Positions 1 through 7,967 of a stretch of 15,701 nucleotides of DNA are shown piece after piece. Where the stretch lies: assembly GCA_900543715.1 (NCBI GenBank), contig UQSX01000068.1, positions 1 to 15,701 of the forward strand, read 5' to 3'. Under the pieces are notes generated by a model. That model did no database searches and was not told the origin of the DNA. It saw nothing but the letters and a program-made list of their open reading frames with translations. How positions within the stretch are numbered: the first letter of the stretch is position 1; the number at the start of each line of letters is the position of its first letter. The translations under genes and the position numbers were made by a program. This DNA is from an uncultured Blautia sp. GTDB lineage: Bacteria > Bacillota > Clostridia > Lachnospirales > Lachnospiraceae.

Positions 1-4
1 TAGT

Positions 5-1288
5 ATGAAAGCTAAGAAAATCACAGCACTGGCATTAGCATCTTTGATGGTAATTTCCACGGCTTTGACCGGATGCGGTGGAAATTCAGGAGGAAGCTCG
101 GGCGGAAGCTCAGGAGGCGAAGATGTCACAGAGGTTACGTTCTGGCAGCTGAACACCAGGCAGGAAGCTTTTGATCCCATGGTTGAGGAATTTAACTCTC
201 AACACGATGACATTAAAGTTACAGTTTCCTATTATGATACCGATGGCATGAAGGATGCCTGCAAGGTGGCGGCTTCTTCCAAAACCCTTCCAAATATGTG
301 GTTTAACTGGGGTGGAAGTCTTGGAAGCTTCTATGTGGATAATGGCCTGACCTATGACTTGACTTCTTACGCAGAAGAAAATGATTGGGCTAGCAAATTT
401 AATGAGAATGCTTTAAATCTGTGTACCTTTGACGGCAAGGTTTCAGGTTATCCTACCAGCTATAATATCCTGGGAATCTATTATAGAAAAGATATTTTTG
501 AACAGTATGGATTGGAAGTACCGACTACCTTTGAAGAATTTGAACAGGTATGCGCTACATTGAAAGAAAACGGCGTTACTCCGATTTCTACAGCAGGACT
601 TTACGGATGGCATACAATGCGTTTCCTGGAGCTGCTCATTGAGCATTATGCAGGTGCGGAACAGCATGACGCTATGAATACTTTTGATGAGAGCTGGGAT
701 AATGACGCAGTGGCTCAGGCTTTTGAAAAATATAAAGAGTTTGTGGATAAAGGATACTTCCCTGACGGTTTCCTGACCCAGGATCCTAACGATACTTTGA
801 TTGCAGTGGCAAACGGACAGTGTGCGATGGATGTTCAAGGACAGTGGTATGACGGCAATATCCTTCAGAATGAGCAGGATATTAATAACTACGGTGTCTT
901 TGCATTCCCAAGCGGCGGTTCAAACAGAATGTCTTCTTTTGCAGAGATGACTCAGTTTAATGCGGACAATACAGAAGAAGAGTTGGATGCCTGTGTTCAG
1001 TTCATGGATTTCTGCTACAGCCAGGAAAATGCAGATACGTATGCAGAGTATTACAATCTGCCGTTGCCTACCGCAGATCCGGTTATGCCTGAGGGACAGC
1101 CAAATGTTCCGGTTATGATTGAAACAGGCGCAGCAAACGGAACCTTTACTATTACCGACCAGGCCCTCCCTACAGAGGTAGCTGATGTACTGTTCAACTG
1201 CCAGGATGCAGTTGCTAATGGAGAGATGGATCCGGCTGATGCAGGGGCAGATATCCAAGCTGCTATTGAAGAATATAATGCAAAATAA
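5..1288 (+). CDS. Sugar ABC transporter substrate-binding lipoprotein (family 1, CUT1 type)
   Basis: Extracellular solute-binding protein that captures a sugar or oligosaccharide and delivers it to the two permeases encoded next. The N-terminus is a clear lipoprotein signal: basic MKAKK, a hydrophobic stretch, then lipobox LTGC with the acylated Cys at residue 24. A flexible Gly/Ser linker (residues about 25-38) follows, then a periplasmic-binding fold beginning with VTFWQLN, typical of family 1 binding proteins. The length of 427 aa is normal for the family. Only four bases precede the ATG, so the ribosome binding site and promoter are outside the window; the start is supported by the signal peptide. 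It is the first gene seen of a 10-gene co-directional cluster. The CUT1 class generally binds glycosides and oligosaccharides rather than free pentoses. The ligand cannot be read from the sequence; an apiose-containing glycoside is inferred from the downstream enzymes. Confidence 0.93.
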   Translation: MKAKKITALALASLMVISTALTGCGGNSGGSSGGSSGGEDVTEVTFWQLNTRQEAFDPMVEEFNSQHDDIKVTVSYYDTDGMKDACKVAASSKTLPNMWFNWGGSLGSFYVDNGLTYDLTSYAEENDWASKFNENALNLCTFDGKVSGYPTSYNILGIYYRKDIFEQYGLEVPTTFEEFEQVCATLKENGVTPISTAGLYGWHTMRFLELLIEHYAGAEQHDAMNTFDESWDNDAVAQAFEKYKEFVDKGYFPDGFLTQDPNDTLIAVANGQCAMDVQGQWYDGNILQNEQDINNYGVFAFPSGGSNRMSSFAEMTQFNADNTEEELDACVQFMDFCYSQENADTYAEYYNLPLPTADPVMPEGQPNVPVMIETGAANGTFTITDQALPTEVADVLFNCQDAVANGEMDPADAGADIQAAIEEYNAK

Positions 1289-1297
1289 AGACTGATC

Positions 1298-1330
1298 AGG
1301 GGCGGGCTTAAACACGGTCCGCCTCTTTTA
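1298..1330 (+). terminator. Hairpin with short T-run between binding-protein and permease genes (attenuator-like)
   Basis: Inverted repeat with arms 1298-1307 and 1317-1326 (AGGGGCGG-type left arm against CCGCCTCT, with two G-U wobbles) and a 9-nt loop, followed by TTTTA. It lies 10 bases after the binding-protein stop and about 45 bases before the first permease. A partial terminator or 3'-stabilising hairpin at this place is common in binding-protein-dependent operons and would give more binding protein than permease. The T-run is short, so readthrough into the permeases is expected. Confidence 0.55.
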
Positions 1331-1373
1331 TACCAAAAAACATAAAATTCATAGAAAAATTAGGAGTGGAACT

Positions 1374-2258
1374 ATGAATAAAAATATGAAAAAACACATT
1401 AAGACAGATAAGGCAGCCTGGCTTTTTATGCTGCCTGCAGCTATTATCTATCTGTCCGTAATCGTGGCCCCTGTGCTCTATTCCTTTTTTATCAGCCTTT
1501 TTAAGTGGAATGGGATTGCAGAAATGGAATTTGTAGGGCTTCAGAATTATATCAATCTGCTTACAGATGATAAGACTTTCCGGACAGCTATTGTAAACAA
1601 TCTGATTTGGATTGTTCTCACTATTTTTATCACAATGACGGTATCTCTGGCTTTTGCAGTGATTCTGAATAAAAAATTCAGAGGAAGAACCTTTTTCAGA
1701 GGCTTTTTCTATTTCCCAAGTGTTATCGCTCTGATTGCTACAGCTATTATCTGGAGATGGATCTACAATCCGAATATTGGTTTTATCAACCAGTTTTTTC
1801 AGCTCTTGGGTATTGACTATTCTCAGCAGTGGATCTCAGATCCGAATGTAAGTCTGTATGCAGTGTTTGCAGCGGGACTCTGGCAGGGAATTGGCCAGCC
1901 TATGATCCTCTTCCTTGCGGGGCTGCAGGCAATTTCTCCGGACGTACTGGAGGCGGCCACTATTGATGGGGCTAACGGAATAAAGAAGTTTTTCCTGATC
2001 ACAGTACCGCTTTTGAAAGATACTTTTGTGATTGTGATCGCTACACTGATTGTCGCAGCTATGAAAGTTTACGATATTATCCAAGGTCTTACCGGAGGCG
2101 GGCCAAACGATGCAACACAGATGCTGGCAACTTATATGTATTCTCAGGTGTTCCAGTATAACAATGTCGGATATGGAACAGCGGTTGCATGTATCATGGT
2201 TATCCTGATGATGATCGTTATTATTCCATATGTATCCTTTACGGCAAAAGAAGACTAA
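1374..2258 (+). CDS. CUT1 sugar ABC transporter permease (MalF/UgpA type)
   Basis: First integral-membrane subunit of the importer. The protein (294 aa) has a short charged N-terminus, then about six hydrophobic segments (first near residues 15-42, then about 75-97, 108-130, 160-183, 215-235 and 265-285). The permease signature EAATIDGA at residues 193-200, followed by a hydrophobic VPLL segment, is the cytoplasmic EAA loop that docks on the ATPase. The absence of the extra N-terminal helices and large loop of E. coli MalF places it with the shorter UgpA/MsmF-like permeases. AGGAG at 1362-1366, seven bases before the ATG, supports the start. It pairs with the next gene, only 12 bases downstream. 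No ATPase gene is present in the cluster. Confidence 0.94.
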   Translation: MNKNMKKHIKTDKAAWLFMLPAAIIYLSVIVAPVLYSFFISLFKWNGIAEMEFVGLQNYINLLTDDKTFRTAIVNNLIWIVLTIFITMTVSLAFAVILNKKFRGRTFFRGFFYFPSVIALIATAIIWRWIYNPNIGFINQFFQLLGIDYSQQWISDPNVSLYAVFAAGLWQGIGQPMILFLAGLQAISPDVLEAATIDGANGIKKFFLITVPLLKDTFVIVIATLIVAAMKVYDIIQGLTGGGPNDATQMLATYMYSQVFQYNNVGYGTAVACIMVILMMIVIIPYVSFTAKED

Positions 2259-2270
2259 GGAGGAAGAAAA

Positions 2271-3110
2271 ATGAATGGAAAATCAAAGAAAATCATAAAA
2301 AAAGTGGCTCTGTATGTCATTTTGATCCTCCTAGCTGTAATCTGGATCGTGCCGATGTTTACATTAGTGGCTACAGCGGTTAAGAGCCAGTCGGATTTCT
2401 ATAGCGGAATCGGTCTGTTTGAATTGCCGAAAAATATTGCCTGGGAAAATTTTGTGAACGCCATCACCCAGGGACGTATGCTTACCTATATGAAAAATGA
2501 TCTAATCATTTCCTGCCTGAAGGTTCCTCTTGGAATCTTTGTGGAAGCGCTGGCGGCCTTCGCCCTTACTAGGCTTCAGGTAAAACATAGGACTGGTTTA
2601 TTTATCTTCTTCCTGATCGGTATGATGCTGCCTATGCAGACAGCGCTGGTTCCTATTAACGTAATCTACAGCAGACTGGGACTGTTAAATACATATTTCG
2701 GCCTGTTTTATGTATATATTGGATTTGGTATTTCTTTCGGTATCCTGATTCTGAGAGGATTTTTCAATGGTATACCAAAGGATATTGATGAAGCAGCCTA
2801 TATTGACGGCTGTAATAAATGGCAGCTTTTCTATAAGATCATTCTTCCGGTGGCAAAGCCTGCTATTGCAACGCTGATCATCACGGACTTCCTTTCTACA
2901 TGGAATGAGTATCTTCTGGCCAGCGTTATCATCAATGACAATACCATGAAGACAGTACCGGTAGGTATTATGACATTTGTTGGAGAGCATGGAACGGATT
3001 ACGGTTATCTCTGCGCTGGCGTATTGATTTCTGTGATCCCGGTGCTGATCGTTTATCTGATCTTCCAGAGACACTTTGTAGAAGGTATGGCCGGAGCTGT
3101 AAAGAGCTGA
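2271..3110 (+). CDS. CUT1 sugar ABC transporter permease (MalG/UgpE type)
   Basis: Second membrane subunit of the importer, 279 aa, the usual size for the MalG-like class. It begins with a basic N-terminus (MNGKSKKIIKK) and a first transmembrane helix at about residues 12-36, followed by five further hydrophobic segments. The EAA loop signature EAAYIDG is at residues 174-180, with FYKIILPVAKP behind it. The start is set by a strong AAGGAGGA ribosome binding site directly after the stop of the preceding permease, so the two are probably translationally coupled. Together with the lipoprotein and the first permease it makes a CUT1 importer, which must use an ATPase encoded elsewhere (an MsmK/MsiK-like shared ATPase is the usual solution in Firmicutes). 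Confidence 0.94.
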   Translation: MNGKSKKIIKKVALYVILILLAVIWIVPMFTLVATAVKSQSDFYSGIGLFELPKNIAWENFVNAITQGRMLTYMKNDLIISCLKVPLGIFVEALAAFALTRLQVKHRTGLFIFFLIGMMLPMQTALVPINVIYSRLGLLNTYFGLFYVYIGFGISFGILILRGFFNGIPKDIDEAAYIDGCNKWQLFYKIILPVAKPAIATLIITDFLSTWNEYLLASVIINDNTMKTVPVGIMTFVGEHGTDYGYLCAGVLISVIPVLIVYLIFQRHFVEGMAGAVKS

Positions 3111-3140
3111 TACAGAATTAAAATTTAGCGAGGTATAACT

Positions 3141-4679
3141 ATGGACATGATAAATTACGAGAAGCAAATAGAAAGATGGGGAACTCTGGAAGTTTCCGTG
3201 AAAGGAAAAACAGAAGGAAATCCCTTTGTTGACTATACGGTACAGGGGGTATTTACCGGAAAAAAGGAGCAGGTTACTGTAAATGGATTTTATGATGGAG
3301 AGGGGATCTACAAGGTTCGGTTTATGCCTTCTTTTGAAGATGAATATACTTTCCGGATCCAGGGGAGCTTTTCAGAGGAAGTCTATGTGGGGGAATTTAC
3401 AGCAGTTCCTGCAGGAACGGGAAACCATGGACCGGTATATGTGGCCAATACATATCATTTTGCCTATGCAGACGGAACTCCTTACTATTCCATCGGAACC
3501 ACCTGTTATGTATGGGAACTCCAGTCGGATGAACTGGTGAAACAGACTCTTAAGACATTAAAGGACAGTGCTTTTAATAAGATCCGTTTCTGCATATTCC
3601 CGAAACATTATGATTATAATCTGGGAGAACCTCGCTCTTATCCATACGAGGGGACGCCTATGGATTCCAGTGTGCTGACAAAAGAGAATTTTCTGGAGTA
3701 TACAGGAAAGACAGAAGGAAATCACTGGGATTTTTCCAGATTTAATGTGGAACATTTCCGGCACATAGAAAAATGTATCCTGGCTCTTCGGGACATGGGG
3801 ATTGAAGCAGATATTATTGTAATGCACCCCTATGACCGTTGGGGATTTTCTCAGATGACCGAAGAACAGGATGATTTGTACTGGAAATATGTGCTGGCCA
3901 GATTTTCCGCTTATAGAAATGTGTGGTGGTCACTGGCCAACGAATATGATCTCTTTGAACATAAGACAGTGAAAGACTGGGAGCGGTATGCAGATCTTAT
4001 CTGTGCCAATGATCCCTACAATCATCTTCGCTCTATCCACAACTGCCGTCCGTTCTACGATCATAACCGTCCCTGGATTACTCACTGCAGTATCCAGAGA
4101 CAGGACCTGTATAAATCGGCAGAAATGGTAAACGAATGGAGAGAAAAATATAAGAAGCCGGTAGTGCTGGATGAGATCGCATATGAGGGAAATATCCAGC
4201 ATGGCTGGGGAAATATTACAGGAGAAGAACTGACCAGACGTTTCTGGGAGGCCGCCTGCAGGGGTGCTTATCCGGGGCACGGAGAGACCTATATGAACGA
4301 AGACGATATTTTATGGTGGTCCCATGGAGGCGTTCTCCACGGAGAAAGTCATAAGAGATTTAAACTCCTCCATGACATTATGTGCGAGACCCCTGGGATT
4401 GGTCTTATGCCTTATGAAAACAGCGGCTGGGATGAGGTCTGCGCAGTACCGGAAGAATCTACTCAGCAGATCAAGCCGGTAAAAGATTATTACCTGATTT
4501 ATTTCAGTTTTATGCGTCCTTCCTTTAGAGAATATCACTTTGACGATGAGACAAAATTCCAGCTGAAAGTCATCGATACCTGGAATATGACTGTAGAGGA
4601 CAGGGGAATCGTTCAGGGAAAATTCAAAGTAGAGCTTCCCGGCCGGCAGTATATGGCTATCCAGTTGAAAAAAGTCTGA
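3141..4679 (+). CDS. Cytoplasmic glycosidase, DUF5060-DUF4038-like barrel-DUF5605 architecture
   Basis: Predicted retaining glycoside hydrolase of 512 aa. Residues about 6-90 look like the beta-sandwich DUF5060 domain (ERWGTLEVSVKG start). Residues about 95-400 look like a TIM barrel of the DUF4038/apiosidase-like group, and residues about 420-510 like the DUF5605 C-terminal beta domain. Catalytic candidates are Glu268 in WWSLANEYD (acid/base position of clan GH-A-like barrels) and Glu345 in VVLDEIAYEG (nucleophile position). There is no signal peptide, so it should act inside the cell on an imported substrate. The start is supported by GCGAGG seven bases upstream; Met3 is a less likely alternative. 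It sits directly after the importer permeases and before the LacI regulator. The exact linkage cleaved is unknown to me. Shared barrel type with the GH140-like protein at 10399 suggests, but does not prove, activity on apiosides or other furanosides. I am confident of the glycosidase class and not of the substrate. Confidence 0.8.
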   Translation: MDMINYEKQIERWGTLEVSVKGKTEGNPFVDYTVQGVFTGKKEQVTVNGFYDGEGIYKVRFMPSFEDEYTFRIQGSFSEEVYVGEFTAVPAGTGNHGPVYVANTYHFAYADGTPYYSIGTTCYVWELQSDELVKQTLKTLKDSAFNKIRFCIFPKHYDYNLGEPRSYPYEGTPMDSSVLTKENFLEYTGKTEGNHWDFSRFNVEHFRHIEKCILALRDMGIEADIIVMHPYDRWGFSQMTEEQDDLYWKYVLARFSAYRNVWWSLANEYDLFEHKTVKDWERYADLICANDPYNHLRSIHNCRPFYDHNRPWITHCSIQRQDLYKSAEMVNEWREKYKKPVVLDEIAYEGNIQHGWGNITGEELTRRFWEAACRGAYPGHGETYMNEDDILWWSHGGVLHGESHKRFKLLHDIMCETPGIGLMPYENSGWDEVCAVPEESTQQIKPVKDYYLIYFSFMRPSFREYHFDDETKFQLKVIDTWNMTVEDRGIVQGKFKVELPGRQYMAIQLKKV

Positions 4680-4698
4680 AAGAAATCGGGGTGAGACG

Positions 4699-5724
4699 GT
4701 GAAGGTAAATATCAGAAAAATATCTGAGAGGACAGGTTTTTCTCCGGCCACAGTATCCAATGCATTAAATCATAAAAGAGGCGTTAATAAAGATACAGCG
4801 GCAGAGATCATAAAAACTGCCAAAGAGATGGGTTACGTAATGGAAACGGGAATTACAAAGATCAAACTGGTGATTTACCGTGACCGTGGAGTGATCGTGG
4901 GAGATACTCCTTTTTTCTCACTGGTTGTAGACGGATTTGAAAAAGCATGCAGAGAAGCCGGATATGAAATGGTATTGTTCAATTTAGACCGTCGCGCGGA
5001 AGACTACCAGAAACAGGTGGATAATCTTTTACTGGACAGTTCCACGGCCATTGTGCTGTACGGTTCAGAGCTGACAGATGAAGAGGCTGTGGTTTTTCGG
5101 AAAGCCAGGACCCCATTCCTTATGCTTGATTACTGGAATCATGACATGTCTTTTGCCGGGGTGTTTATCAATAATGCGGATGCAGCCAGAATGGCAGGGG
5201 AATATCTGATTAATAAGGGACATCGGGAAATCGGATATCTGAAAGGAGAATACCGCCTGAAGGCCTTTGGCTCCAGAGCCGTAGGTCTTCAGATAGCCCT
5301 TCAAAAACATGGGATGGAGCTGAAAACGGAATATGTGGTAAAACTTCCTGTGACTATGGATGAGGCCTATCAGGAAATGCGGAAATACCTGAAAAGAAAC
5401 CCCAAACTTCCTACGGCGTTCTTTGCAGACAATGATAATCTTGCTCTGGGAGCCATGCAGGCATTAAAAGAATGCGGCTATAAAATACCGGAAGATGTTT
5501 CTATGATCGGTTTTGATGATCTTCCTTTCTGTGAGATCGCAGTTCCCAGGCTGACCAGCCTGAGAGTGCCAAAGCAGGAACTGGGAAGGCTGGCGGTCCG
5601 GGAGATCGTGGAAATGATCCAGGGGAAAAACGCTACGAAAACAAAGATACAGATATGCACAGAGTTTATAGAAAGGGACAGCGTTTATGACTTAAACCAA
5701 AGGAAATACGCTGATATAGGGTGA
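4699..5724 (+). CDS. LacI-family transcriptional regulator
   Basis: DNA-binding sugar-responsive repressor of 341 aa, the normal LacI/PurR length. Residues 1-50 form the headpiece: helix-turn-helix ISERTGFSPATVSNAL, then a hinge region. The rest is a type I periplasmic-binding-like effector domain, with the typical segments FFADNDNLALGAMQALKE and VSMIGFDDLPFCE near the C-terminus. Translation starts at GTG 4699, chosen because the helix-turn-helix begins at once and GGGGTGA lies just upstream; no ATG gives a better start. It is embedded in the operon, 19 bases after the glycosidase and 6 bases before the isomerase, so it is probably autoregulated with the operon. The effector is likely the imported glycoside, free apiose or a derived sugar (inference). 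The operator should lie upstream of position 1, outside the window. Confidence 0.93.
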   Translation: MKVNIRKISERTGFSPATVSNALNHKRGVNKDTAAEIIKTAKEMGYVMETGITKIKLVIYRDRGVIVGDTPFFSLVVDGFEKACREAGYEMVLFNLDRRAEDYQKQVDNLLLDSSTAIVLYGSELTDEEAVVFRKARTPFLMLDYWNHDMSFAGVFINNADAARMAGEYLINKGHREIGYLKGEYRLKAFGSRAVGLQIALQKHGMELKTEYVVKLPVTMDEAYQEMRKYLKRNPKLPTAFFADNDNLALGAMQALKECGYKIPEDVSMIGFDDLPFCEIAVPRLTSLRVPKQELGRLAVREIVEMIQGKNATKTKIQICTEFIERDSVYDLNQRKYADIG

Positions 5725-5730
5725 AACAGT

Positions 5731-7131
5731 ATGAAGAAAATCAGATTAGGCTTTGCGCCCACCAGACGAAGTATTTTCAGTGCTCCGGACGCAATTAAAT
5801 ATGCTGATCTTACCAGAAAAAAACTGGATGAGATGGGCATAGACTATGTAGACATTACAGATATAAACGAGGAAGGACTCCTCTATGATGACAATGACAG
5901 GATCAAGATTGCCCGGAAATTTAAAGAGGAAAAAGTGGACGGCCTGTTCCTGCCCCATACAAACTTCGGAACAGAATATGAGTGCGCCAGGCTGGCAAAA
6001 GAACTGAACGTACCGGTGCTTCTCTGGGGTCCGAGAGACGAGAGGCCGGATGAAAAAGGCATCCGTCTTCGCGACAGCCAGTGCGGACTTTTTGCTACCG
6101 GAAAAGTGCTCAGAAGATTCCGGGTGCCATTTACTTACATGACCAACTGCAGACTGGAGGATCCGGAATTTGCAAGAGGATTAAAAGACTTTCTGGCTGT
6201 CTGCAACGTGGTAAAGGTATTTCGTTCTACCCGTGTTCTCCAGATCGGCCCCCGTCCTTTCGATTTCTGGAGCACCATGTGCAATGAAGGAGAACTTTTG
6301 GAGAAGTTTAATATCCAGCTTGCTCCGGTTCCCATTCCGGAACTTACTTCCGAGATGAAGAAAGCAAAAGAAGAAAAGACCCAGGTGGAAGAAGTGATTA
6401 AATACTGCCGGGAAAATATGAATATTGCCATTAAAGATGAAGAACTGGAAAATGTAGCTGCCCTGAAAGTAGCTATGAAAAATCTGGCAGAGAAATATGG
6501 CTGCAACGCCATTGCTATCCAGTGCTGGAATGCTCTTCAGGGAGAAATCGGGATCATGCCCTGTGCAGCCAATTCTCTTCTGAATGAGGAGGGGCTTCCG
6601 GTAGTATGCGAGACCGATATCCACGGCGCCATCACTGCAGTAATGGCAGAGGCTGCGGGCATGGGAGAGACCAGAACCTTTTTTGCAGACTGGACGGTAC
6701 GTCATCCGGACAATGAAAACGGAGAGCTGCTCCAGCACTGCGGACCATGGCCCATCTCTGTAGCAAAAGAAAAGCCCACCATCGGCTATCCGCTGGCCTT
6801 TGACCATCCGGGAGCTGTAGAAGCAGAGGCGAAACATGGAGATATGACCCTTTGCAGATTTGATGGAGATAACGGAGAATATTCCCTTCTCCTGGGACAT
6901 GCAAAAGGCGTGGACGGACCTTATACAAAAGGTACTTATGTGTGGGTAGAGGTAGAAAATCTGAAACGTCTGGAAGTCAAACTGGTGGAAGGTCCCTATA
7001 TCCATCACTGTGTGGGAATCCACAAAGATGTTGTGCCAGTGCTTTACGAGGCATGCAAATACATAGGAGTGAAGCCGGATATCTATGATCCTATTGAAGA
7101 AGATGTGAAAGCATACTTAAGGGGTGAATGA
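5731..7131 (+). CDS. L-fucose isomerase-family sugar isomerase (candidate D-apiose isomerase)
   Basis: Predicted metal-dependent aldose-ketose isomerase of the FucI/AraA superfamily. It has 466 aa, shorter than E. coli FucI (about 590 aa) and like the compact 'fucose isomerase and related' group. The N-terminal half is Rossmann-like (GFAPTRRSIFS; DGLFLPHTNFG near residue 70; VPVLLWGPRDERP near 95). The C-terminal half carries plausible metal ligands: Glu272 in LQGEIG, Asp296 in CETDIHGA, with a spacing of 24 as for Glu337/Asp361 of FucI, and a His of GPYIHHC (425/426) as the third ligand. It begins 6 bases after the regulator with an AGGGTGA ribosome binding site and ends in an ATGA overlap with the transketolase. 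From context it should supply the ketose used by the kinase and transketolase: D-apulose from D-apiose if the operon is an apiose operon. L-arabinose, L-fucose or D-arabinose isomerase activity is the alternative. Family is firm; substrate is inferred. Confidence 0.85.
   Translation: MKKIRLGFAPTRRSIFSAPDAIKYADLTRKKLDEMGIDYVDITDINEEGLLYDDNDRIKIARKFKEEKVDGLFLPHTNFGTEYECARLAKELNVPVLLWGPRDERPDEKGIRLRDSQCGLFATGKVLRRFRVPFTYMTNCRLEDPEFARGLKDFLAVCNVVKVFRSTRVLQIGPRPFDFWSTMCNEGELLEKFNIQLAPVPIPELTSEMKKAKEEKTQVEEVIKYCRENMNIAIKDEELENVAALKVAMKNLAEKYGCNAIAIQCWNALQGEIGIMPCAANSLLNEEGLPVVCETDIHGAITAVMAEAAGMGETRTFFADWTVRHPDNENGELLQHCGPWPISVAKEKPTIGYPLAFDHPGAVEAEAKHGDMTLCRFDGDNGEYSLLLGHAKGVDGPYTKGTYVWVEVENLKRLEVKLVEGPYIHHCVGIHKDVVPVLYEACKYIGVKPDIYDPIEEDVKAYLRGE
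7119..7126 (+). promoter_or_regulatory. Ribosome binding site deciding the transketolase N-subunit start
   Basis: AAGGGGTG lies seven bases before the ATG at 7134 but only one base before the ATG at 7128, which favours 7134 as the real start. The site is within the last codons of the isomerase gene, suggesting translational coupling. Confidence 0.65.
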
Positions 7132-7133
7132 TT

Positions 7134-7967
7134 ATGGAAAATTTAAAAGCAAAAGCCTTTGATTTAAGAAAAGATGTTGTAAATATGATCATGGAAGGAA
7201 AAGGAGGTCATATCGGCGGGGACATGAGCGTTATGGAGATCCTTATGAGCCTGTATTTCAGCCAGATGAATGTGACTCCGGAAAACCAGGACAGCCCTGA
7301 TCGGGACCGTTTTGTCCTGAGTAAAGGTCATTCTGTGGAAGCCTATTATGCAGTTCTCGCTGCGAAAGGATTTCTGGATATCCAGGATGTGATCAAGAAA
7401 TTTTCCAAATTCGGTTCTCCGTATATCGGTCATCCAAATAACAAACTTCCGGGAATTGAGATGAATTCCGGCTCTCTGGGACATGGGCTACCGGTATGCG
7501 TAGGAATGGCCCTGGCAGGGAAAAAGGATCATCGGGACTATCGTGTATATACGGTAATGGGTGATGGAGAACTGGCAGAAGGCTCTGTATGGGAAGGGTT
7601 TATGGCAGGACACCAGTATAAGCTGGATAATCTCTGCGCCGTGATTGATAGGAACCGGCTTCAGATTTCCGGAAATACAGAAGACGTCATGGGACATGAC
7701 GACTTAGGAGAAAGAATCCGCTCCTTTGGATGGCATGTGATCGAAGTGAAGAATGGCAATGACATTGACGCTCTGAATAAAGCCTTTGAGGAGGCAAAAA
7801 CTGTGAAAGGCCAGCCTACAGCTATTATTGCAGATACTACAAAGGGATATGGTTCTGCAGTGATGGAAAATAAGGCCAACTGGCATCACAAAGTTCCCAC
7901 ACAGGAAGAATATCAGCAGATCATGGCTGATTTTGAAGCAAGGAAGGAGGCTGCTCTCAATGAATAA
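7134..7967 (+). CDS. Transketolase, N-terminal (thiamine-pyrophosphate) subunit; candidate apulose-4-phosphate transketolase subunit A
   Basis: First half of a split transketolase (277 aa from 7134; 279 aa if the ATG at 7128 is used). It holds the cofactor half: GHIGG near residue 26, SKGH at 63-66, GSLGHG at 113-118, and the TPP/Mg motif starting GDGELAEG at 143 and ending at Asn174 in DRNRLQ, plus WHHKVP near 250. Common transketolases read GSLGQG at the third motif, so the His is a small departure. The partner half follows with an 8-base overlap, so both should be made together. Split transketolases occur in general pentose metabolism, but this pair sits between a sugar isomerase and an FGGY kinase. 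The same set is used in the published non-oxidative D-apiose pathway, where apulose 4-phosphate plus glyceraldehyde 3-phosphate gives DHAP plus xylulose 5-phosphate (EC 2.2.1.13, AptA/AptB). Transketolase is certain; the substrate is inferred. Confidence 0.93.
   Translation: MENLKAKAFDLRKDVVNMIMEGKGGHIGGDMSVMEILMSLYFSQMNVTPENQDSPDRDRFVLSKGHSVEAYYAVLAAKGFLDIQDVIKKFSKFGSPYIGHPNNKLPGIEMNSGSLGHGLPVCVGMALAGKKDHRDYRVYTVMGDGELAEGSVWEGFMAGHQYKLDNLCAVIDRNRLQISGNTEDVMGHDDLGERIRSFGWHVIEVKNGNDIDALNKAFEEAKTVKGQPTAIIADTTKGYGSAVMENKANWHHKVPTQEEYQQIMADFEARKEAALNE
7945..7950 (+). promoter_or_regulatory. Ribosome binding site deciding the transketolase C-subunit start
   Basis: AGGAGG lies nine bases before ATG 7960, inside the 3' end of the upstream gene. 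It rules against the in-frame TTG at 7933, which would place this site inside the coding sequence, and fixes the start at 7960. Confidence 0.85.

Noticed and set aside
6181..7023. 280-aa open frame on the - strand
   Set aside because: Lies fully antisense to the isomerase gene, has no ribosome binding site, and its composition (rich in Phe, His, Ser, Cys) is that of a reverse-frame shadow.
7933..7959. Longer start (TTG) for the transketolase C-subunit
   Set aside because: A strong AGGAGG at 7945-7950 is placed correctly for ATG 7960 and would be inside the longer coding sequence.
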